DNA of 64,000 nt from Nansenia antarctica (GCA_963989245.1 OZ022352.1:14539703-14603702); one strand, 5' to 3'. Positions 1-10,480 are shown, counted from the first letter of the stretch. The notes: generated by a model from the sequence alone, not told the origin. Program-made: numbers and translations.

Positions 1-21
1 TTATAAGATCGGTTTACTTAC

Positions 22-121
22 AGCTATCTTCTATTGTTCTCTCAGTGTTCCTTTTGTTAGGTCTGACTGTTCCAACTAATAAAAGGTCAAATTCATCTGT
101 AGTTTTCTCGAACACCTTGTC
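22..121 (-). pseudogene. Companion-gene exon (transposon), 3'-most exon seen
   Basis: Read on the minus strand, this stretch is preceded by an AG and followed by GTAAGT, and stays open for 100 nt (starts DKVFEKTTDEFDLLL). Its start phase (0) matches the donor of the exon at 171-382. It is the last exon visible of a spliced gene whose other exons lie at 7.35, 10.6, 12.6 and 12.8 kb; the rest runs off the window. I infer a transposon-encoded companion protein, not a host gene, because the upstream neighbour on the same strand is a transposase. Function unknown. Confidence 0.4.
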
Positions 122-170
122 CTAACAGCACGTAGTGAGCGTGTTAAAAGCAACATCTGTTTGCACATAC

Positions 171-382
171 CACTTTCTTTCTGTAAGCTGCGTCACTGAG
201 CTTTCCACAAGCCTCTTGAAGTTCTGCTGCAGTCTTTAGTGGCCTGGTGAGCTCTTCAATCTCAGGGTCATCAGACCTCATATCTTTTTTTTAAATGGAC
301 TTAATGGCCAAGAGAGAATCTTCAATCTTGTCCAGCCTCATAAAGATGGACCTCACATATGATGGTATGCAGGAATCATCAT
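171..382 (-). pseudogene. Companion-gene exon resembling DUF4806-type proteins, one in-frame stop
   Basis: Minus strand: acceptor AG at 383-384, donor GTATGT at 165-170, 212 nt. The reading (SYVRSIFMRLDKIEDSLLAI ... PLKTAAELQEACGKLSDAAY, RKKV) has the leucine-rich and PLK...L..L...YRKK pattern of DUF4806-like proteins often found beside Tnp2/CACTA-type transposases in animals. One TAA interrupts it, next to a run of eight A, so it is probably broken here. Start phase 1 matches the donor phase of the 51-nt exon at 7352-7402. Family assignment is from memory of the pattern and is only moderately sure. Confidence 0.45.
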
Positions 383-784
383 CTAAAATATAAAGAATAC
401 ACAATTCATTCATAGCAAGTCATCCTTTTTTAGTTTTCCTGTCTTTGGCAACTAGGGCTGGGCGATATGGACCAAAAATAATTAGATATTTTTAGGTTGA
501 ATGGCGATACTATACATCTGTATTTTCTATTAAGTGGGCTAAATGTTCAGTTCTAACTTTGTGCTTCCACAAAATATTTGTGAGAGCAAAAAAAGGGTGT
601 ATTACTTTTAAGCTACTTTGACACTTGCATGGCAAATGATCAAGAAGCCAACTTACTTTGAGTGCTTGGAGTTGAGTTAATATGAAATCCCATAGGTGAT
701 TATGTCAATATAAATATGATTATTAGTGGGGTCAGGACAAATCATCGGCTGTGCTGCCGTATACGGAAATATGGATAATAGACA
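383..784. other. AT-rich gap; right part shared with the 1.4 kb repeats
   Basis: No gene seen. 440-560 looks like a worn interspersed repeat (GGGCTGGGCGATATGG). From about 600 to 813 the sequence is nearly identical to 6823-7033 and its tandem copies, so the leader of the gag-containing element at 785 and the triplicated unit share an origin. Confidence 0.5.
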
Positions 785-2203
785 ATGGTGCATGTGGATC
801 ATGTTGGGGATTGCCCGATCGAGGGCTGTGACTATGTAGCCAGACATGAAGAGGCAGCAGTGGTAGTGGCCATGCTGAACATACATGCAACAACACACAC
901 TGCAGTCCCCAGAGCGCCGAGCAACAGTAAAATGGAGAAACTCAGGCGCCCCTCTATAGCACTGGCCGGGACGGCAGAGACTTGGTCATACTTCGTAACC
1001 CGCTGGGGTGAATACAAGAGGGGCACTAAGCTGATCGGACCCGACATCGTCACACAGCTCCTAGAGTGCTGCGAGGAGGATCTGAGGAAAGACCTCACTC
1101 GCGCTGCAGGCAGAAGCCTGGTAGACAGCGATGAGAGAGAGGTCCTCGCGGCCATGAAGGCGCTCGCCGTCCGTGCGGAAAACACCATGGTGGCTCGGGT
1201 GGCCCTATCTAACATGCGACAGGGACATGAGGAGCCCATCCGATCATTCCACGCCCGCTTGAAGGGGCAGGCAGGCACTTGCAAATATGAGATGGACTGC
1301 ACTAAGGCGGGGTGTGATCAAATCAATAACTTCACAGAGGAAATATTACGTGACGTGATCGCCAGCGACAACACTGGCCCGAAGGGTGAACTCGACACTG
1401 ACGCCGTGCAGAGGGCGATACTGCAGTACCGCAACACGCCTGACCCGGACACCAAGATTTCCCCAGCGATGTGTGTGTTCGGCCGCCCGATACGCGATTT
1501 CATCCCGATCGCCCCCGGAAAATACAGGCCTCATGAAACTTGGCGTGAGACACTGACAGCGAGGGAGGAGGCCCTCCGCAAACGCCATATCCGCACAGCG
1601 GGCACCTGGGCGGAGCACACTAAACGCCTTCCGCCGCTCGTAGTTGGGGATTTGGTCCGTGTACAGAACCAGACAGGACCCCACCCCAACAAATGGGACC
1701 GGACGGGCTGCGTCGTGGAGGTGCGTCAGCACGATCAATACGTGATCAAGATTGACGGCTCGGGCAGGATCACACTTCGGAACAGGAGATTCCTGCGCAA
1801 GTTCTACCCGGTTCGCAATGACCAGCTTCCGCCCCGATCGATCTATGATGATCTGGCGATCCGCTTCGCCAGGCCGGCGCCTATTGGTGCGCCGCGGATG
1901 CCTGACCCCACAAGCGGCCCTGGAATACCTGTATCGGAGCCTGGGTCCGCCCCGCCGCTGGCGCTGCCATCAGCGGGCTCTCCCCGGCGTGGGACACACC
2001 CCACATCCGCCTCGCCTGTGACACCAGCTCGAGACTCGCCAGGGTGTGCCGTCCCCCAGATGTCGCTGCCGGCCCCTGGGGCCACAGTGGTCTCTTCCCC
2101 GCCAGTCCCGGTCACGTCGCTGCCGCCGCCGCCGTCAGGCCTACGCCGGTCCGCTAGGGCGACCTGCGTGCCTGCCTGGCACAGAGACTTTTCCATGGGT
2201 TGA
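785..2203 (+). CDS. Ty3/gypsy gag-integrase fusion from an internal deletion
   Basis: An open frame of 472 codons. Residues 1-190 are Gag-like: an N-terminal zinc-finger-like pattern (CPIEGCDYVARHEE, then paired H) followed by a capsid-like helical region. From about residue 191 it jumps to the C-terminal part of an integrase (RAILQYRNTPDPDTK, then NKWDRTG...DGSGRITLRNRRFL, the GPY/F-type module), then a Pro-rich tail. Protease, reverse transcriptase, RNase H and the DDE core are missing, yet the join is in frame. The same domains in full occur in the element at 16182-22915, which is a related family member. It sits between an old transposon exon and a Harbinger element. It cannot replicate alone; it may be a non-autonomous deletion derivative or a chance in-frame relic. 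Start could be 785 or the internal methionine at about 932. Confidence 0.75.
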   Translation: MVHVDHVGDCPIEGCDYVARHEEAAVVVAMLNIHATTHTAVPRAPSNSKMEKLRRPSIALAGTAETWSYFVTRWGEYKRGTKLIGPDIVTQLLECCEEDLRKDLTRAAGRSLVDSDEREVLAAMKALAVRAENTMVARVALSNMRQGHEEPIRSFHARLKGQAGTCKYEMDCTKAGCDQINNFTEEILRDVIASDNTGPKGELDTDAVQRAILQYRNTPDPDTKISPAMCVFGRPIRDFIPIAPGKYRPHETWRETLTAREEALRKRHIRTAGTWAEHTKRLPPLVVGDLVRVQNQTGPHPNKWDRTGCVVEVRQHDQYVIKIDGSGRITLRNRRFLRKFYPVRNDQLPPRSIYDDLAIRFARPAPIGAPRMPDPTSGPGIPVSEPGSAPPLALPSAGSPRRGTHPTSASPVTPARDSPGCAVPQMSLPAPGATVVSSPPVPVTSLPPPPSGLRRSARATCVPAWHRDFSMG

Positions 2204-2538
2204 CATTGCTAGGTTATATGGGCGTTGTATTGTGTTGTGCACTTTGCTTGTTGATTCCTGTTTTGTACGGACACTTGAGTTATTCTCTTCTTATAGGCTT
2301 GTTGTTGTTTCAGCCTTTATTGTAGTCGTGTTAAAGGCTCGGGGGGAGATAGGGAATATTGCACTACGGTCATATATTTAGGTGCACGCACCGGAAACGG
2401 AAGTGGATAGACTACTGTTATAATGTGTACACCTGCATTCGCCCTGCTCAGGACTTGTTTGATTATTGTCATTTTGCAGAGTTATTTCATTAAAGAAGCG
2501 AATGAACAAATGGAATATCGTTCTTATTTAGAAATTTA
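2204..2538 (+). other. 3' flank of the deleted Ty3/gypsy element
   Basis: A purine tract (GGCTCGGGGGGAGA, 2338-2351) follows the ORF and could be the polypurine tract; an LTR would start just after it. ATTAAA at 2490 may be its polyadenylation signal. No matching 5' LTR is visible upstream of 785, so LTR limits are not defined. No gene. Confidence 0.35.
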
Positions 2539-3637
2539 ATGGAAAATGTAACTTCACAGGCAATCATAAACGCCATGAGAACACGGAGGGTGTGGGCACA
2601 TCCACGGACACAGGAATGGTGGGATGACATTGTTCCCGGTTTCGACAATGACATGTTCATAAGGAACTTTCGGGTGTCCCGGGAGTCCTTCACCTACATC
2701 TGTCGTCGCCTAGGCCGTGTCCTGCAAAGGAAGACCACCAACTACCGGATATCTGTACCTGTGTCTAAACGGGTTGCCGTCGCCCTGTGGAGATTGGCCA
2801 CCAATAGTGATTACAGGAGTGTCAGTCACCTTTTTGGCATTGGCATTTCTACTGTTTGTGTTTGTGTGCAGGATTTCTGCAATGCAGTTATTAAGGTGCT
2901 GCTTCCTGACCACATTAAGACCCCTGATTCCCGTAAATTGATGGAGATGGCTACATTTTTCGGCAACAGGTGGAGGGCACCTCAATGCGTTGGAGCGATA
3001 GATGGCAGCCACATCCCCATAATAGCACCTGAAGCGTTCCCACGTGACTATTATAACAGAAAGGGATGGCATTCGATCATACTTCAGGGTGTTGTTGATG
3101 GCAAGGGTCTGTTCTGGGATGTTTGTGTTGGTTTTCCTGGGAGTGTCCATGATTCACGGGTTCTGAGGCAGTCTCATTTGTGGGAAGTTGTTACTGATGG
3201 ACAATTTTTTATTCAGCACACCGCAAACATCTCAGGACGTGACATAGGACACTACCTAATTGGAGACCCTGCGTACCCTCTGCAACCGTGGCTGATGGAA
3301 GCCTTTTTCTGATACAGGCCGACTGACCCAGGAGCAACAGATTTATAATGGCAGGCTAAACAGTGCTAGGGCAGTTGTGGAGACATCCTTTGGAAGGCTG
3401 AAAGGTAGATGGAGGTGTCTCCTAAAGAGGAATGACTGTCAATTGGACCTCACCAAAAAGATGGTGATGGCCTGTTGTGTACTGCACAACATTTGTGAGG
3501 AGCATGGGGACCGCTACATGCCAGACCCTCCAGTGATGGAGCATGTGCAGCCACCTGTTCGTATGTTCCAGGAACGTCAACAGGAAGGAGCTGGTGTGAG
3601 AGCTGCACTGGTTGAATATTTCAACTCAGACTGATGG
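2539..3637 (+). pseudogene. PIF/Harbinger transposase (HARBI1-like), frameshifted
   Basis: Encodes a DDE nuclease of the PIF/Harbinger superfamily. The first 257 codons hold an N-terminal helical part, the first catalytic Asp at residue 155 (VGAIDGSHIPI) and the second at residue 243 (LIGDPAYPL). The frame ends at 3312, right after a run of five T; coding resumes in another frame and carries the third acidic residue in VVETSFGRLKGRWR (Glu codon 3380-3382), then VLHNICEEHGD, ending at 3634. So all three catalytic residues survive but a one-base slip at the T run near 3305 breaks the protein. Its expected partner, a Myb/SANT-like DNA-binding protein, lies convergent at 4929-6284. Full length would be about 360 residues, usual for the family. 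Terminal inverted repeats were not identified. Confidence 0.85.
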
Positions 3638-4084
3638 ACAGATGCAGTATTTTATTTGTGATATGATTTGTTAAAGAATGTGCAGCTACCTGTTCGTGTG
3701 TTCTCGGAACATCAACAGGATGGAGCTGCACTGCTTGAATATTTAAACTGTGACTGATGGACAGATTACAGTTTCAAGTTTATTTGTGACATTATTTGTT
3801 AAGACATGTGAAGCATTTTTTTGAATTGCCCCTGTTGTATGAAATGTGCTATACAAATAAACTTTCCTGGGGGTAGCTGTTTGTTAGTCTCGTACTGTCT
3901 TCTTAGTCTTGTACTGTACATTTGTTCTTTTCTATATTTCTTCCCCCCCCCCCACCCCAACAAAATCAGACAGCAATGGTTTAACCCAAAAAATAAAGAA
4001 ACACAAATATAACAGAAAGTGTACGTGTGTCTATAAAGTTCTTCCCATATTTAAACATGTATCAAATATAAAGTAATATGTACA
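3638..4084. other. Non-coding interior of the Harbinger element
   Basis: Contains an imperfect duplicate of the transposase 3' end (3672-3765 repeats the GTTCGTATGTTCCAGGAACG-like stretch of 3557-3650), a C-rich tract near 3943 and AT-rich DNA. No other gene seen. Confidence 0.45.
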
Positions 4085-4790
4085 AGAAATGAATGAATGA
4101 ATGAATGAATGAATGAATGGTCTTTATTGTCATTAATACAGTACAGGTACCATACAACGAAATTTAGGAGGGGGGGCTCCCCTGGTGCTTGTAAAAAAGA
4201 CTAAAAACAAGAGGGCCACGGGTAAAATAAAAAAGGGAAAAGAGCTGGTTTACATAAATAAAGGCTATGTACACTATCTACTATACTATACTACTCTACT
4301 ATACAATAAAACACTGTGCTGTACTCTATGCTATGCTATAAATATCCTAACTTTTCCTATATCTGAACCTTATGTACACAATTAGAATGTTCACAGTTGT
4401 ATTTCAATATTGCACTTATGTTTACAATTTGATGGCAGCTACTAGATTGAAATCAAGTGCAATACTGAAACACAACTGTGAACATTTCAAACCTGCAAAC
4501 TGCGACACTTTAAATGAATGTGCAATAACACTATGTGCAATATGACAACCCTAGGGTACATAAGGTTCAGAGATAGGAAATGTTAGAATAGGTATAGCAT
4601 AGCATAGAGTACAGCACAGTGTTTTATTTGTATAGTATAGTATAGTGGATAGTGTACATAGCCTTTATTTATGTAAACCAGCTCTTTTCCCTTCTTGTTT
4701 TTAGTTTTTTTTCCTAGCACCAGGGGAGCCCCCCCTCCCAAATTTCGTTGTTTGGTACCTGTACTATATCAATGACAATAAAGACCATTG
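4085..4790. repeat. Long inverted repeat (about 0.7 kb) of a LINE-tail-like sequence
   Basis: Left arm 4126-4375 begins GGTCTTTATTGTCATT and includes CATACAACGAAATTT and GGAGCCCC. The right arm 4553-4790 is its reverse complement (ends AATGACAATAAAGACC). The loop is about 180 bp and itself has short complementary pieces (CACAGTTGT/ACAACTGTG). A (GAAT)n tail lies at 4089-4119. The arm resembles the 3' end of fish L2/Maui-type LINEs. A transcript would fold into a long hairpin. Confidence 0.7.
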
Positions 4791-4928
4791 ATGTGTTGGT
4801 CCTCCAGGACAGGTCCTCCTGAATGTGCACCCCCAGGAATCGGAGGGTTGAGACTCTCTCCACGCTCCCTCCATCGACGAGCAGGGGCTGGACCTCAAAT
4901 TGTATGTAAAACAAATATAAATAAAGAT
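4791..4928 (-). mobile_element. LINE reverse-transcriptase C-terminal fragment
   Basis: Minus-strand reading gives SVERVSTLRFLGVHIQEDLS, the region just after the RT catalytic domain in non-LTR retrotransposons. Only about 45 codons survive, next to the LINE-tail-like inverted repeat, so both probably come from the same retrotransposon inserted in the Harbinger interior. Confidence 0.6.
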
Positions 4929-5152
4929 TTAAGGGCGGTTGCTGCTGGCTTCTATGGCACAGACCATCCTCTCCACCAGCCCCAGCAGGTAATTGGTGGA
5001 CCGCTCCATATGCTCAAGCATCCTCTCCTCCCTCTCCTCTCTCCTCTCCTCCCTCGCCTCTGCCTTCTTCTCCCTCTCGTCTGCCGCCTTCTCCCTCTCC
5101 TCTGCCCTCTCCAGGAATGACATGAGGTCTTCATTGCCATTCTTCTCCTTTC
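4929..5152 (-). CDS. Harbinger Myb-like protein, exon 3
   Basis: Last exon: acceptor CCCAG before 5152, stop TAA at 4931-4929. Encodes an Arg/Glu-rich coiled coil (AEEREKAADEREKKAEAREE) and a C-terminal helix (STNYLLGLVERMV). Joins exon 2 in phase 1. The coiled coil fits dimerisation or contact with the transposase, as known for NAIF1/Harbinger Myb-like partners. Confidence 0.75.
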
Positions 5153-5353
5153 CTGGGTAACAGAAAACAGGTAGTAAGCAATACAGAAATCATTTTACCA
5201 GGTGGTGCATGAGGCCAGGACAGATGCCAGCCATGATGACAAATATGTTTGGAAAATATAAAGGATACTGGAAAATAAGGTTGTGTAATAGGCCATCAAT
5301 CTTCATACATCATCATCAATTGAAGTAGAGGGGGTCTAGGCCCAAATACTTAC

Positions 5354-5443
5354 TTTTCCTTTTTCTGGGTTGTGAGGCAGGCTCTTCAAGATCTGAAGGG
5401 TCCGAACCACTTCTGGTGGAGTTGGCGGATGATTCTGGAGGCG
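5354..5443 (-). CDS. Harbinger Myb-like protein, exon 2
   Basis: 90 nt between acceptor AG (5444-5445) and donor GTAAGT (5348-5353). Encodes a Ser/acidic linker ending in a basic cluster (PASQPRKRKR across the junction), a likely nuclear localisation signal. Both ends are phase 1, matching exons 1 and 3. Confidence 0.75.
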
Positions 5444-5452
5444 CTATTACAT

Positions 5453-5880
5453 CACAAAGACATTAAGGCTACGTGTCAGACATAAGGCGAATGAACAGTC
5501 AGCCTGTTGGTTATCTAAAATATTACGTTGCCTACTTGTCCCTCCAAAACATAAACAGCTTGGAAACTTTGGCCATGAAAGTTGATGGCATGATTATAGC
5601 ATAGCCTACGTTTCCCCAAAATGAACATTATATGCATTAGCCAACAGAGCACATTTTGTAAGATGTTAAGACGTCAACAAGAGCTTACAGAAATTGAGAT
5701 ACTGAGATTTAGATTTTGCGCTACATAAATATCCAATTGATTAATTGATTGTCAGTCAACGTGGCGACATTTCAGTTTTGAATGATGAATTATTATTATA
5801 CGATGAATTAGGCTATTCCAATGTTTGATCGACATAACATAGAATATCTGAACTTCATTTTCAACGAGTGGTATGCAGTC
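5453..5880. other. Intron 1 of the Harbinger Myb-like gene
   Basis: AT-rich, no open coding segment of note; splice signals at both ends as described for exons 1 and 2. Confidence 0.6.
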
Positions 5881-5887
5881 AACCTAC

Positions 5888-6284
5888 CGTGATCTGTGGA
5901 AGGTCCAGGCGATTCATCGTCCTCAGATGTGGTGGCTGTGGCAGCTGTGGCTGAGTTCAGGGCCCCCGTCAGCTGGTTTGCTGGTCGCTGACCCATTACA
6001 CTGTCCAGCATGTCGTAGGTTGGACACGTGTCGCCCCGTCCAGCTCCGCTTTTGGACAACTCTTTCTTAGCATCCCTGTAATCCTTCTTAAGTTTCTTTA
6101 GTTTGTTTATGACTTGTTCTGATGTCCTAATGAACCCCGCCTTCGCCAACTCTTGTACTAATTCATCATAAATCTTCCCCTTTCTTGTGCTGCCCTCCAG
6201 TCTGTCTTGGATTTCTGTTGATGACCAGATAGCCACCAAACACTGCGTTTCCGCGGCAGACCAATTCACGGTTTTTCTGGACAT
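5888..6284 (-). CDS. Harbinger Myb/SANT-like DNA-binding protein, exon 1
   Basis: Start codon at 6284, donor GTAGGT at 5882-5887. The N-terminal 95 residues are a trihelix Myb/SANT-like domain: NWSAAETQCLVAIWSS, then helices with KIYDELVQELAKAGF and VINKLKKLKKDYRDAKKEL. With exons 2 and 3 the coding length is 711 nt (236 residues) with consistent phases and no stop. Known PIF/Harbinger elements need such a protein to bring the transposase into the nucleus and to transposon ends. Here the partner is intact while the transposase at 2539-3637 is frameshifted, so this copy could only help a transposase made elsewhere. It is convergent with the transposase. Confidence 0.85.
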
Positions 6285-6451
6285 TTTCCAGTCTTTCTTG
6301 ATCTCTTCTTTATCTATTCTTTGTATCTTCTTTGTCTCTTAGTTATGTTGTCGTTCTCGCTTCGTTCTCCTTTTCCTTCTTTTCTCGTATTTCCAGCTGG
6401 ATTTTATTGATAGAATATGACACACCCTCTGACGACGTCACGGTTCGCGTT

Positions 6452-7855
6452 TTTGTTTTGTTTTTTGTTTTGTTTATTTTTTTCTTGTTTTTGTTTTGTT
6501 TTGTTTTTTTCTTGTTTTTGTTTTGTCTTTTGTTGTTATAACTATTTCTCTCTGCACATGTTCGAAATAAATGCTTTCATTCATTCATACTTTGAGTGCT
6601 TGGAGTTGTTTTTGGAGTGCTGGTGAGGGAGGGACCTGGAGTGCTGATGAGGGAGGGACCTACATTTGTGCAAAATAAACAAGTTAAAGTCGTGTACAAT
6701 TGGATCATGACACCATATGCAAGTTGCTTAGTGACTACAGGCGTACCTTGGCCACTGCTGAAAAGTCCCAGTTTACTGAAAGTTCCAGGATGCCATTGGT
6801 ATTTGAAAAGAGCAACTAGTTGTGTATTACTTTTAAGCTACTTTGACACTTGCATGGCAATGATCAAGAAGCCAACTTACTTTGAGTGCTTGGAGTTGAG
6901 TTAATATGAAATCCCATAGGTGATTATGTCAATATAAATATGATTATTAGTGGGGTCAGGACAAATCATCGGCTGTGCTGCCGTATACGGAAATATGGAT
7001 AATAGACAATGGTGCATGTGGATCATGTTGGGGGTGGGGTCCTCCCTGTTCGCATGAAAGCAAATGCAGAAAGGTTTGCCTAACGAAGAACCCCGGAGAG
7101 AACGCGGAACAAGGAAGTCCTCGGGAGAGGGGGCTTGTTTTGGAGCACGCACTGGCGAGAGGGTGAGAGCCAAAATCCCGGCACCGTGCATGAACGGCAA
7201 ACGGACACTTGGCCGGTGACTCCTGATCCTTTGAGAGAGAACCGACAAAACTGAACGACCGGAGCTGAGGAGCACGCAGGGGCTGGCCCAGTTGTGAGTG
7301 CACTGTGGGGCTGAGACAATGTTATACTAATGTGTTGTAATGGAGACTTACTTGGGCTATTCTGGTCGTCTCTGGCTGAAAAAAGGTCCATTGATGAGTT
7401 GACTAAAAAATAAAAAAGGTCACAGAAAGTTAGAAAGTCAACACAGTTCACTGAAAGAGCTTATATCGGTACACACAGTATATCTTCTAGAATTGATGTG
7501 CAATTCTAGGTTTAATAGTGTCAGAGTGCAGTGCACTTACGTGTGCTCATTAAAATACGACTGGCAATGAATCCATCCAAGTTAACGTTATTCATGTTGT
7601 GCCTAACCTTAATAATTACTTAGCAATAAAGCTATCACCTGTTACCTGTTACAAAACAATAGGGCTAGATTTGCCCTCTAGTGGACAGAAATGTACATAA
7701 CCACATGCTCATAGTTTTAGGCAATGGCATAAGCCTAGATTAGGTACATAGTAATAGGCTAAATTTGAGCACACATTATTATTATTTTTTTATATTAAAA
7801 AGAATAAGCACTGACATTTGAATGGGATTATAGAGGAAGATTGACAGCCCAGCCC
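6452..7855. repeat. 1.4 kb tandem unit, copy 1
   Basis: First of three head-to-tail copies (period 1404 then 1401 bp). Landmarks: a (TTTTGTTTTG)n start, (TTCA)n near 6578, a direct repeat of TTTGAGTGCTTGGAGTT (6591 and 6881), the 6823-7033 segment shared with 600-813, a GC-rich 7034-7310 stretch and a 51-nt minus-strand exon (7352-7402). No open frame here looks like a real protein apart from that exon. Confidence 0.85.
7352..7402 (-). pseudogene. Companion-gene exon inside tandem copy 1
   Basis: Minus strand, acceptor TTTTTAG at the right edge and donor GTAAGT at 7346-7351. 51 nt, phase 1 to phase 1, read as NSSMDLFSARDDQNSP. Phase matches the exon at 10575-10700 upstream and the exon at 171-382 downstream, so it is a genuine internal exon of the split companion gene. 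Copies at 8756-8806 and 10161-10211. Confidence 0.45.
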
Positions 7856-9244
7856 GTTTTTTGTTTTGTTTAGTTTTTTCTTGTTTTTGTTTTGTTTTGT
7901 TTTTTTCTTGTTTTTGTTTTGTCTTTTGTTGTTATAACTATTTCTCTCTGCACATGTTCGAAATAAATGCTTTCATTCATTCATTCATTCATACTTTGAG
8001 TGCTTGGAGTTGTTTTTGGAGTGCTGGTGAGGGAGGGACCTGGAGTGCTGATGAGGGAGGGACCTACATTTGTGCAAAATAAACAAGTTAAAGTCGTGTA
8101 CAATTGGATCATGACACCATATGCAAGTTGCTTAGTGACTACAGGCGTACCTTGGCCACTGCTGAAAAGTCCCAGTTTACTGAAAGTTCCAGGATGCCAT
8201 TGGTATTTGAAAAGAGCAACTAGTTGTGTATTACTTTTAAGCTACTTTGACACTTGCATGGCAATGATCAAGAAGCCAACTTACTTTGAGTGCTTGGAGT
8301 TGAGTTAATATGAAATCCCATAGGTGATTATGTCAATATAAATATGATTATTAGTGGGGTCAGGACAAATCATCGGCTGTGCTGCCGTATACGGAAATAT
8401 GGATAATAGACAATGGTGCATGTGGATCATGTTGGGGGTGGGGTCCTCCCTGTTCGCATGAAAGCAAATGCAGAAAGGTTTGCCTAACGAAGAACCCCGG
8501 AGAGAACGCGGAACAAGGAAGTCCTCGGGAGAGGGGGCTTGTTTTGGAGCACGCACTGGCGAGAGGGTGAGAGCCAAAATCCCGGCACCGTGCATGAACG
8601 GCAAACGGACACTTGGCCGGTGACTCCTGATCCTTTGAGAGAGAACCGACAAAACTGAACGACCGGAGCTGAGGAGCACGCAGGGGCTGGCCCAGTTGTG
8701 AGTGCACTGTGGGGCTGAGACAATGTTATACTAATGTGTTGTAATGGAGACTTACTTGGGCTATTCTGGTCGTCTCTGGTTGAAAAAAGGTCCATTGATG
8801 AGTTGACTAAAAAATAAAAAAGGTCACAGAAAGTTAGAAAGTCAACACAGTTCACTGAAAGAGCTTATATCGGTACACACAGTATATCTTCTAGAATTGA
8901 TGTGCAATTCTAGGTTTAATAGTGTCAGAGTGCAGTGCACTTACGTGTGCTCATTAAAATACGACTGGCAATGAATCCATCCAAGTTAACGTTATTCATG
9001 TTGTGCCTAACCTTAATAATTACTTACCTGTTACCTGTTACAAAACAATAGGGCTAGATTTGCCCTCTAGTGGACAGAAATGTACATAACCACATGCTCA
9101 TAGTTTTAGGCAATGGCATAAGCCTAGATTAGGTACATAGTAATAGGCTAAATTTGAGCACACATTATTATTATTTTTTTATATTAAAAAGAATAAGCAC
9201 TGACATTTGAATGGGATTATAGAGGAAGATTGACAGCCCAGCCC
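7856..9244. repeat. 1.4 kb tandem unit, copy 2
   Basis: Near-identical to copy 1; lacks about 15 bp (AGCAATAAAGCTATC) near 9022 and has a C-to-T change in the exon copy (8756-8806) that turns Ala into Thr. Same T/G-rich start and the same 214-bp segment shared with 600-813. Confidence 0.85.
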
Positions 9245-10480
9245 GTTTTTTGTTTTGTTTTTTGTTTTGTTTAGTTTTTTCTTGTTTTTGTTTTGTTTTG
9301 TTTTTTTCTTGTTTTTGTTTTGTCTTTTGTTGTTATAACTATTTCTCTCTGCACATGTTCGAAATAAATGCTTTCATTCATTCATTCATTCATACTTTGA
9401 GTGCTTGGAGTTGTTTTTGGAGTGCTGGTGAGGGAGGGACCTGGAGTGCTGATGAGGGAGGGACCTACATTTGTGCAAAATAAACAAGTTAAAGTCGTGT
9501 ACAATTGGATCATGACACCATATGCAAGTTGCTTAGTGACTACAGGCGTACCTTGGCCACTGCTGAAAAGTCCCAGTTTACTGAAAGTTCCAGGATGCCA
9601 TTGGTATTTGAAAAGAGCAACTAGTTGTGTATTACTTTTAAGCTACTTTGACACTTGCATGGCAATGATCAAGAAGCCAACTTACTTTGAGTGCTTGGAG
9701 TTGAGTTAATATGAAATCCCATAGGTGATTATGTCAATATAAATATGATTATTAGTGGGGTCAGGACAAATCATCGGCTGTGCTGCCGTATACGGAAATA
9801 TGGATAATAGACAATGGTGCATGTGGATCATGTTGGGGGTGGGGTCCTCCCTGTTCGCATGAAAGCAAATGCAGAAAGGTTTGCCTAACGAAGAACCCCG
9901 GAGAGAACGCGGAACAAGGAAGTCCTCGGGAGAGGGGGCTTGTTTTGGAGCACGCACTGGCGAGAGGGTGAGAGCCAAAATCCCGGCACCGTGCATGAAC
10001 GGCAAACGGACACTTGGCCGGTGACTCCTGATCCTTTGAGAGAGAACCGACAAAACTGAACGACCGGAGCTGAGGAGCACGCAGGGGCTGGCCCAGTTGT
10101 GAGTGCACTGTGGGGCTGAGACAATGTTATACTAAATTATGTGTTGTAATGGAGACTTACTTGGGCTATTCTGGTCGTCTCTGGCTGAAAAAAGGTCCAT
10201 TGATGAGTTGACTAAAAAATAAAAAAGGTCACAGAAAGTTAGAAAGTCAACACAGTTCACTGAAAGAGCTTATATCGGTACACACAGTATATCTTCTAGA
10301 ATTGATGTGCAATTCTAGGTTTAATAGTGTCAGAGTGCAGTGCACTTACGTGTGCTCATTAAAATACGACTGGCAATGAATCCATCCAAGTTAACGTTAT
10401 TCATGTTGTGCCTAACCTTAATAATTACTTAGCAATAAAGCTATCACCTGTTACCTGTTACAAAACAATAGGGCTAGATT
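9245..10480. repeat. 1.4 kb tandem unit, copy 3 (3' truncated)
   Basis: Third copy; carries four extra bases (AATT) near 10135 and departs from the consensus after GGGCTAGATTT at about 10478, so the last 170 bp or so of the unit are missing. Contains exon copy 10161-10211. High identity across copies says the amplification is recent. Confidence 0.85.

Noticed and set aside
6596..10124. Repeated open frames of 62-124 codons in the 1.4 kb units
   Set aside because: Present on both strands in the same DNA, no family resemblance, copied only because the DNA is triplicated. Only the 51-nt exon has supporting phases.
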